Below, in pieces: positions 58,419 through 64,000 of a stretch of 64,000 bases of DNA. The number at the start of each line of letters is the position of its first letter. Within the stretch, counting starts at the first letter, position 1. The stretch covers positions 11,582 to 75,581 of the forward strand of contig CAKSNQ010000004.1 in the NCBI GenBank assembly GCA_934476315.1, written 5' to 3'. This DNA comes from an uncultured Eubacteriales bacterium (GTDB taxonomy: Bacteria; Bacillota; Clostridia; Oscillospirales; CAG-272). A program made the translations under genes and the position numbers. The notes beneath the pieces are model-generated. The model was not told the origin of the DNA and did no database searches. It saw only the letters and a list, made by a program, of their open reading frames with translations.

Positions 58419-58739
58419 TCATTTTTCGGCTAAAATCCCCTTGATTTGCGCGATGACCAAGAGCTGCTGCTCGGCGGACAGCCGCCGAAACAGCGTGATG
58501 TACTCCGCCGTGTTCGCGTCCGCGTCGGTTCCGTTTTCCTCCTCGCCGTAAAGCAAAAATGTCGGCGAAACATCCAGCGCCTCCGCGTATTTCAGAATCA
58601 TGGACTGGCTGATGTCGCGGCTCCCCTTCTCCACCTTGGAAATTGCAGAGCGTCCTACATACCCGACGCGGCGCGCCAGCTCGTCCTGCGTCATCTTTTT
58701 TTCCACACGCGTCGCACGGATTCTTTCATAAATCGTCAT
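58419..58739 (-). CDS. XRE-family HTH regulator
   Basis: 106 aa from the ATG at 58739 (MTIYERIRATRVEKKMTQDE), after GGGAGGAGACGGTC. HTH: KMTQDELARRVGYVGRSAISKVEKGSRDISQS, of the P22 C2/phage-repressor type. A C-terminal helix (RLSAEQQLLVIAQIKGIL) probably dimerises. Divergent from another small HTH gene, the layout of a repressor/cro-like switch, but no phage genes are nearby. Confidence 0.88.
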   Translation of the reverse strand: MTIYERIRATRVEKKMTQDELARRVGYVGRSAISKVEKGSRDISQSMILKYAEALDVSPTFLLYGEEENGTDADANTAEYITLFRRLSAEQQLLVIAQIKGILAEK

Positions 58740-58765
58740 GACCGTCTCCTCCCGCTTTTTGTTGT

Positions 58766-58794
58766 ATTCTAACATAAAAGAATGTGCTTGTCAA
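58766..58794 (-). promoter_or_regulatory. Promoter of the XRE gene
   Basis: Perfect TTGACA (58794-58789), 17 bp, TAGAAT (58771-58766) on the minus strand. Confidence 0.8.
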
Positions 58795-58800
58795 TCCGTT

Positions 58801-58889
58801 TTGGAAACATATCGGATGTTTTGAGAAAAAACTGTTGACATTATGGCAACAATGTGGTATGATATGGTAGTCCCCGGATTGGAAACAAA
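58801..58889. promoter_or_regulatory. Operator-like direct repeats between divergent HTH genes
   Basis: TTGGAAACA occurs at 58801-58809 and again at about 58879-58888, each preceded by CCG. One copy sits between the two -35 boxes and the other just after the plus-strand -10, as expected for sites bound by one of the two HTH proteins. Confidence 0.45.
58835..58863 (+). promoter_or_regulatory. Promoter of the small HTH gene
   Basis: Perfect TTGACA (58835-58840), 17 bp, TATGAT (58858-58863). Confidence 0.85.
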
Positions 58890-58911
58890 CTGAAATCAAA
58901 GGAGTATACTC

Positions 58912-59154
58912 ATGCAGAATATCACGAATACAAACAAACTCAGAGGAAGAATCGTCGAGCAAGGCTATACCTTGCAGAGCTTCGCAAACGCAGTGGACAT
59001 TTCGCGTCTCAGCCTCCGCAAGAAAATGAGCGGCGAGGTCGAATTCAAGGCGGGCGAGATCGTCCGCATCTGCACCCTGCTCTCCATTCCGCGCGCAGAA
59101 TTGTGCGATTATTTTTTTACCTGTTTTGTCCCCAAAACGGAAACTGCCGGCTGA
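58912..59154 (+). CDS. Small HTH protein (Cro/DUF739-like)
   Basis: 80 aa. LRGRIVEQGYTLQSFANAVDISRLSLRKKMSGEVEFKA is a helix-turn-helix of the type in phage DUF739 proteins; the C-terminus (IPRAELCDYFFTCFVPK) is hydrophobic. Start follows AAAGGAGTATACTC. Divergently transcribed from the XRE regulator with shared operator-like repeats. Confidence 0.8.
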   Translation: MQNITNTNKLRGRIVEQGYTLQSFANAVDISRLSLRKKMSGEVEFKAGEIVRICTLLSIPRAELCDYFFTCFVPKTETAG

Positions 59155-59599
59155 TTCCGGGAAAAGCGCTACCCGGCGCCGCCGATCGTTCTGCACCGCA
59201 TCCCGTCCGTCGACGGGCGGGCGGACACCCGCGAACGCTTTCATGACATCCATCGCCATCCCCGGGGACTCTCCGCAATCCACATCCTCCGGCAAAATAC
59301 CGGGATAATATAAAAGTACGCAAGGGCTGTTAAGAAACTCGATGACTTGAGTTTTTTGACAGCCCTTTAAAAATACCGATTATCGGGATTCCAAGATTCG
59401 GGGTTGTCATATTTTCCGCGATCATGACGGAAAAATGAAGATTATGTCCGTTTTGTAAATTCACCGGACTATTTTTAACCGTGACAAAAGCTGTCGCCAT
59501 TGCCCCGTATAGTGAGGGCGCAGCTGCAAGATCGGCGCGCAAAAAAAACGGAACGCGCCGGAAAATTCTAAGGAAAACACAAATCAAAGGAGAAAAATT
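59155..59599. other. 445-bp spacer before the RHS gene
   Basis: Holds repeat copy E and an AT-rich leader. No coding sequence is supported. A good ribosome site (AAAGGAGAAAAATT) ends the spacer. No clear promoter was seen. Confidence 0.55.
59322..59440 (-). repeat. Interspersed hairpin-ended repeat, copy E (truncated)
   Basis: On the minus strand: GGAATCCCGATAATCGGTATTTTT, then a hairpin GGGCTGTCAAAAAACTC...GAGTTTCTTAACAGCCC. It aligns with the distal half of copies B and D; the first hairpin is missing. Confidence 0.65.
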
Positions 59600-62500
59600 A
59601 TGTCATTCAATTATCAGAACTACTACGATGAGGGCTGTTGCGGCGGCTCCTGCGGCGGCTCGTGCGGGGATTCCGGCGGCAGCACCGGAGGCGGCTCGTG
59701 CGGCGGCGAATACCCGCCCTCCGGAGGAACGGTCTACGTGTCCTCGGTCAGCGTCTCGCCCCGGTCCGTCTACCTGAACGTCGGCGAATGGTACTACTAC
59801 GCCACCGCGACAGTGGAGCCGTGCAACGCCGACAACACCGGCGTCTATTGGTACAGTGAAAACTCGTGCGTCGCGTCGGTCAATTCGTCCACCGGCTACA
59901 TTTATGCCAACGGCGCGGGCTCGACCCGCATCTACGCGGAAGCGTCGGACGGAAGCGGTTGCCGCGACTACCTGACGGTCACGGTCCGTGACCGGATCGA
60001 GGTCTCGTCGGTGTCGCTCGGCTACTCGTGCCTGTCCCTCACGGAAGGCGACAGCTTCTGCATCCCCGTCACCGTGACACCGCAGAACGCGGACAACCGA
60101 TCCCTGCGCTGGTCCAGCTCAAACGAATGTGTGGCTACGGTCATCGACGGTGTTGTGACGGCACATGCCGCGGGAAGCACGCACATCACGGCAACCGCCA
60201 CGGACGGGAGCGGCAAAAGCGACTCCTGCCTGGTAACGGTGTCCGCGCACCAAAGCATCCCGGTGTCCTCCGTCAGCGTCTCGCCCGGCTCCAAGACGAT
60301 GACCGTCGGCGCCTCCGCGTATTTCCACGCGACGGTGTGCCCCGGCAACGCCACGAACGGACGCGTCGTATGGAGCAGTGAGTCCCCCTGCGTGGCGACC
60401 GTCAACCCGCACAGCGGGCTGGTGTACGCCAAGAGCGCCGGATGCACGCGCATCATAGCAACGGCGGCGGACGGAAGCGGTCGCTCCGACTATTGCTGTC
60501 TGACGGTCACGGACATCGCCCACGTCAAAACGGTCACGCTGAGCCATAGCTGTCTCATGATGAGCCGCGGCGACACCTACCGTCCGGGCGTGGAGATCTG
60601 CCCCGCCGACGCCGCCAACAAAACGCTCCTGTGGAGCAGCAGCGATTCCTCCGTCGCCGAGGTCAATCGGCGCACGGGAGTTATCACCGCACGCTCTGCC
60701 GGAAGTGCGACCATTACGGTCACGGCACAGGACGGCGGCGCGCACGCAAGCTGTACCGTCACGGTGACGCAGACGACGCTTTGCCCCAAGGAGGAAGAAA
60801 ACAAAAACACGGTCACGGAGAGCACCGTCGCCGACCCGGTGGACGCGTATACCGGCGCGCACCAGATCAGCAACACGCTGATGTCCCTGTACGGCGGGCA
60901 GAACCTGCGCCTGGTCGCTCACTACGATTCCACCCAGCTCGCCGTCGGCACCCTCGGCGCCGGCTGGTACCACAACTACGAAAAGTACCTGCGCGTGGAC
61001 GGATGCGAGGCGCGCGTTTACAACAGCCCATCGAGCTTCTCCCGTTACGTCGCGGACAGCGACTGCGGCGTTCGCTTCACCTGCTGCAGCGCCGCCAAAA
61101 ACGGCTACATCCTCACAGTCGATCACAGTCGTGCGTACCCGTACATCATCGACTGCAATTCGGAGAAAACCGAATACTACAACGCCGCGGGCGACCTGGC
61201 AAAGGTGACGGATCACCAAGGCTTTGAGGTGCTGATCTCGTACGCGGGAACGCTTGTCACCATCACCGACGGCACGACCGGCAAAAAAATCACGCTTGAG
61301 AAGGACGCCTCCTGCCGGGTCATCCGCGTGTACGACGACGCGGCGCGCGAGGCGGTTCTGACCTACACGGGCGACCTCCTCACCGCCATCCGCGACGTGA
61401 ACGGCAACACGCTCACCTACACGTACGACGCCGCCGGCAGAGTCATCACCGGCACCGACTCCGCGGGCGTGTGCTACTTCACGAACACTTATGACGACTA
61501 CGGGCGCGTCGTCCGGCAAAAGGACGCCATCCCCGGCTCCGTCCCGACCACTTTCACGTATAACGGAAACGTGCGTCTCACCACCAACCGCAACGGCAAA
61601 ACCAGCCGCCGCGAATACAACAGCGACGGGCTTCTGGTCAAGCACACCGACGAGCTCGGCAATACCAAAACCTACGCCTACGACAGCCGTTGCAACGTCA
61701 TCCGCGAGACCGACGCCGCCGGGAACTCGGTCGAAAAGGTCTACGGCAGCTTCAATAAGCCCACGCAGATCACCGACCAGAACGGCAACAAGACCTTCTT
61801 CACCTATGATGCGGCAGGCAACGTCGTCAAAATCCGGCACCCCTCCACAGACGGCGTCACCCCGGAGGAAACGTTCGCCTATAACAGCCGCAACCAGGTC
61901 ATCCGGCATACCGACCTGCGCGGAACGGTCACACTCTATACCTACGACGCGTCCGGCATGCCCGCGACGCAAAAGACCGGCTCCCGCGCCGCCGTCACCC
62001 TCACCTACCGGGACGGTCTGCTCAAGTCCCGCACCGACGCCATGGGCAATACCACCGGCTACACCCACAACGCAATCGGTCAGGTCATCGCACAGACCGA
62101 CGCGGCGGGCAAAACCGCAACCTACGCCTATGACGCGGCAGGCAACCTGCTCCGCGCCACCGACGAGAACGGCAAATCGGTCCTCACCACCTACGACGGC
62201 AACGGGCAAAAGACCTCGCTCACCGATCAGAACGGCAACAAAACCGAATATTCCTATAACGGGAATATGAAGAACACCGCCGTCACCTTCCCCGACGGCA
62301 ACACCGTCCACTATGAGTACGACGGCGAAGATCACCCCGTCAAGATCACCGACCGGGCGGGCAACATCACGCACATCGCCTACGACGACGCCGGCAGAGT
62401 CATCTCCCGCACGTTCGCCGACGGCGCGACCGTGACCTACGAATACGACGCCGCAGGAAACCTCGCCAAGGAGACCAACCCCGCCGGAGGCGCCACGACC

Positions 62501-64000
62501 AAAACCTACGACGCGGCGGGCAACGTCCTCACCGTCACCGACCATGAGGGCAATATCACGCGCTACCAGTATAACGCCCGCTCCAAACCCATCCGCGTCA
62601 CCAACGCCGTCGCGGGCACGACACTGTATGAGTACGCCCCGTCGGGCGACCTGCTGAGCGAAACGGACGCGCTCGGTCATAAAACGACCTATACCTACGA
62701 CGCGTTCGGCAACCGCCTCACCGTCACCGATGCAGAGAATCATACCACCACCTGCACCTACGACGCGTGCGACCGCCTGCTCACCACGCGGGACGCCCTC
62801 GGCAATACCACCACCTATACCTATGACGCGCTCGGGCGTTGCACCGCCGTCAAGGACGCGCTGAACCATACCACCACCTACGGCTACGACGCGCTGGGCA
62901 GAAGAACCACCATCACCGACGCGCGTGGGAATACGTTCACCACCGCCTACGACGCGGCAGGCAACGTCATCAAGACCACCGACGCCAAGGGCAATATCCT
63001 CAGCACCACCACCTATAATTGCCTCAACCTGCCGCTGACCGTGACCGACGCCATGGGTAAGGCGACCGCCTATACCTATAACGCCCTCGGGAAAACGGAA
63101 AGCATCACGGACGCGCTCAACCACCGCACCGCGCTCACCTATAACGCCCGCGGGCAGAACACCGCCGTCCTCGACGCGGCAAACGGTACGAGCACCGCGA
63201 CCTATGACAGCCTCGGGAATATCACCCGCCTTGCCGGACCGCTCGGCGGCGCGACCGACTATACCTACGACGCCATGGGCAGACTGACCACCGAATCCAC
63301 CGCGTCGGGCGGAACGCTGAAGTATTCCTATCACGCGCTGAACGTCCGCGAAAAGCTGACCAACGCCCGCGGACAGGAGCGCCGCCTCTTCTACGACGCC
63401 CTGGGACGCGTGACGGGTTGCGTCAGCCCCGAGGACTCGACCGCCTATACCTACGACGCGCGCGGCAACGTCCTCACCGTCACCGACGGAAACGGCACCA
63501 TCCGCCGCACCTACGACGCGCTGGGACGCGTGCTGAGCTGTACCGATACCTACGGCATGACCATCGGCTATGAGTATGACGCCGTGGGCAACCTGACCAA
63601 GGTCGTCTACCCCGATCATACCGCCGTCACCTACCAGTACGATGCCTGCGGCAACCTGACCCGCGTCACCGACTGGGCAGGACGCGTCACAGCGTATACC
63701 TACGACGCGAATAACCGTGTCACAGGCGTCGCCAAACCCGACGGCAGTACCACCACAACGGTCTACGACAGCATGCAGCGCGTCACCTCCACCGTGGAAA
63801 AAACGGCGGGCGGCACCGTCATTTCCGGTTTCGAGTACACCTATGACGATTTGTCGAAAATTGTCGAGGAAAAAGTGCTTGACAAAAATATCAAATTGTG
63901 CTATACTTATGACAGTCTCAACCGAGTCACGTCGCGCGTCACGCGGAATGTGTGTGATAACTCCGTCATTTCGACCGAGAATTACACCTACGACGCGGCG
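59600..64000 (+). CDS. Giant RHS/YD-repeat protein with four Ig-like domains, partial
   Basis: 1,467 codons without a stop to the window end; the frame is continuous. Residues 1-40 are a Cys/Gly-rich start (CCGGSCGGSCGDSGG) without a signal peptide. Four bacterial Ig-like (BIG2) domains start near residues 44, 134, 220 and 308, each with the VSSVSVSP-type strand and W-S-S-x-x-x-C-V-A-T-V core. A DUF6531-type RHS entry segment follows (VDAYTGAHQIS, GAGWYHNYEKYLRV; about 405-465). From about residue 590 on there are dozens of YD repeats (x-x-x-TYTYDALGR, GNTTTYTYDA), which form the hollow cocoon of RHS/Tc toxins. The C-terminal effector end and any immunity gene lie beyond the window. Confidence 0.92.
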   Translation, partial: MSFNYQNYYDEGCCGGSCGGSCGDSGGSTGGGSCGGEYPPSGGTVYVSSVSVSPRSVYLNVGEWYYYATATVEPCNADNTGVYWYSENSCVASVNSSTGYIYANGAGSTRIYAEASDGSGCRDYLTVTVRDRIEVSSVSLGYSCLSLTEGDSFCIPVTVTPQNADNRSLRWSSSNECVATVIDGVVTAHAAGSTHITATATDGSGKSDSCLVTVSAHQSIPVSSVSVSPGSKTMTVGASAYFHATVCPGNATNGRVVWSSESPCVATVNPHSGLVYAKSAGCTRIIATAADGSGRSDYCCLTVTDIAHVKTVTLSHSCLMMSRGDTYRPGVEICPADAANKTLLWSSSDSSVAEVNRRTGVITARSAGSATITVTAQDGGAHASCTVTVTQTTLCPKEEENKNTVTESTVADPVDAYTGAHQISNTLMSLYGGQNLRLVAHYDSTQLAVGTLGAGWYHNYEKYLRVDGCEARVYNSPSSFSRYVADSDCGVRFTCCSAAKNGYILTVDHSRAYPYIIDCNSEKTEYYNAAGDLAKVTDHQGFEVLISYAGTLVTITDGTTGKKITLEKDASCRVIRVYDDAAREAVLTYTGDLLTAIRDVNGNTLTYTYDAAGRVITGTDSAGVCYFTNTYDDYGRVVRQKDAIPGSVPTTFTYNGNVRLTTNRNGKTSRREYNSDGLLVKHTDELGNTKTYAYDSRCNVIRETDAAGNSVEKVYGSFNKPTQITDQNGNKTFFTYDAAGNVVKIRHPSTDGVTPEETFAYNSRNQVIRHTDLRGTVTLYTYDASGMPATQKTGSRAAVTLTYRDGLLKSRTDAMGNTTGYTHNAIGQVIAQTDAAGKTATYAYDAAGNLLRATDENGKSVLTTYDGNGQKTSLTDQNGNKTEYSYNGNMKNTAVTFPDGNTVHYEYDGEDHPVKITDRAGNITHIAYDDAGRVISRTFADGATVTYEYDAAGNLAKETNPAGGATTKTYDAAGNVLTVTDHEGNITRYQYNARSKPIRVTNAVAGTTLYEYAPSGDLLSETDALGHKTTYTYDAFGNRLTVTDAENHTTTCTYDACDRLLTTRDALGNTTTYTYDALGRCTAVKDALNHTTTYGYDALGRRTTITDARGNTFTTAYDAAGNVIKTTDAKGNILSTTTYNCLNLPLTVTDAMGKATAYTYNALGKTESITDALNHRTALTYNARGQNTAVLDAANGTSTATYDSLGNITRLAGPLGGATDYTYDAMGRLTTESTASGGTLKYSYHALNVREKLTNARGQERRLFYDALGRVTGCVSPEDSTAYTYDARGNVLTVTDGNGTIRRTYDALGRVLSCTDTYGMTIGYEYDAVGNLTKVVYPDHTAVTYQYDACGNLTRVTDWAGRVTAYTYDANNRVTGVAKPDGSTTTTVYDSMQRVTSTVEKTAGGTVISGFEYTYDDLSKIVEEKVLDKNIKLCYTYDSLNRVTSRVTRNVCDNSVISTENYTYDAA
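63879..63907 (+). promoter_or_regulatory. Consensus promoter inside the RHS coding sequence
   Basis: Perfect TTGACA (63879-63884), 17 bp, TATACT (63902-63907) within an AT-rich patch (about 63845-63910) of an otherwise GC-rich gene. It could drive downstream RHS tip or immunity genes, or be a chance result of a transferred segment. Confidence 0.4.

Noticed and set aside
58419..59154. Prophage or integrated element boundary
   Set aside because: No integrase, structural genes, attachment repeats or tRNA target at the HTH pair.
60119..63619. 1166-aa minus-strand frame opposite the RHS gene
   Set aside because: The repetitive VGDG/GVVG protein is just the complement of YD-repeat codons.

Overview
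This is a GC-rich (high-GC third codon positions) chromosomal stretch from an anaerobic, fermentative Gram-positive bacterium, most likely an uncultured gut-type member of the Clostridia (Oscillospirales/Christensenellales-like). The reasons are three different [FeFe] hydrogenases, AdhE, AddAB instead of RecBCD, DivIVA, SpoIIE-like phosphatase, DUF6472 and TIGR04086 proteins, strong AGGAGG-type ribosome binding sites, and Ser-46-type HPr. Most genes in 1-47 kb lie on the minus strand; 47-64 kb is mostly plus strand.

Region 1 (1-4.1 kb, minus): a cobalamin riboswitch with its own promoter and terminator leads a cassette of a small basic protein, an anchored surface protein with an EF-hand, a secreted protein built like animal transcobalamin/intrinsic factor, and an ECF-transporter T subunit cut by the window edge. 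I read this as a vitamin B12 capture and uptake system.

Region 2 (4.4-20.6 kb, minus): a hydrogen and redox island. From upstream to downstream: the bifurcating hydrogenase set hydC, DRTGG protein, histidine-kinase-like ATPase, HndB-like ferredoxin, hydB, hydA; then a LysR regulator and YfcE; then adhE with a Rex-type operator over its promoter; an APH-like kinase; two small thioredoxin-fold [2Fe-2S] proteins; a sensory (group C) [FeFe] hydrogenase with PAS domain; a SpoIIE/PP2C-like phosphatase; and a monomeric group B [FeFe] hydrogenase. Four transcription or translation units here carry the same leader: a conserved block, a Shine-Dalgarno, a compensated hairpin and a conserved ATGGT(T/C)A, placed just before the start codon. 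I consider this candidate RNA element the most novel signal in the window.

Region 3 (20.7-42.4 kb): housekeeping and accessory genes: XRE/TPR regulator, DivIVA-like protein, AEC transporter, Gfo/Idh/MocA oxidoreductase, thioredoxin reductase, a tRNA-Ser/tRNA-Ala/tRNA-Ala cluster, GH38 alpha-mannosidase, coaD-rsmD, a nucleoside phosphorylase-ASCH fusion, uvrC, HPr, DUF4330-like proteins, O-antigen ligase family protein, trmD-rimM, yajC and a TIGR04086 membrane protein.

Region 4 (42.5-59.2 kb): rlmA, a two-component system and an HtrA protease (minus strand); then QueG-like protein, addB, addA, PAP2 phosphatase, a manganese (yybP-ykoY) riboswitch with mntP, ymdB and thioredoxin (plus strand); then two divergent HTH regulators.

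Region 5 (59.6-64 kb): the first 1,467 codons of a giant RHS/YD-repeat protein with four bacterial Ig-like domains, running off the window end.

A family of hairpin-ended, about 200-bp interspersed repeats occurs five times, always in the spacer just past the 3' end of a gene.
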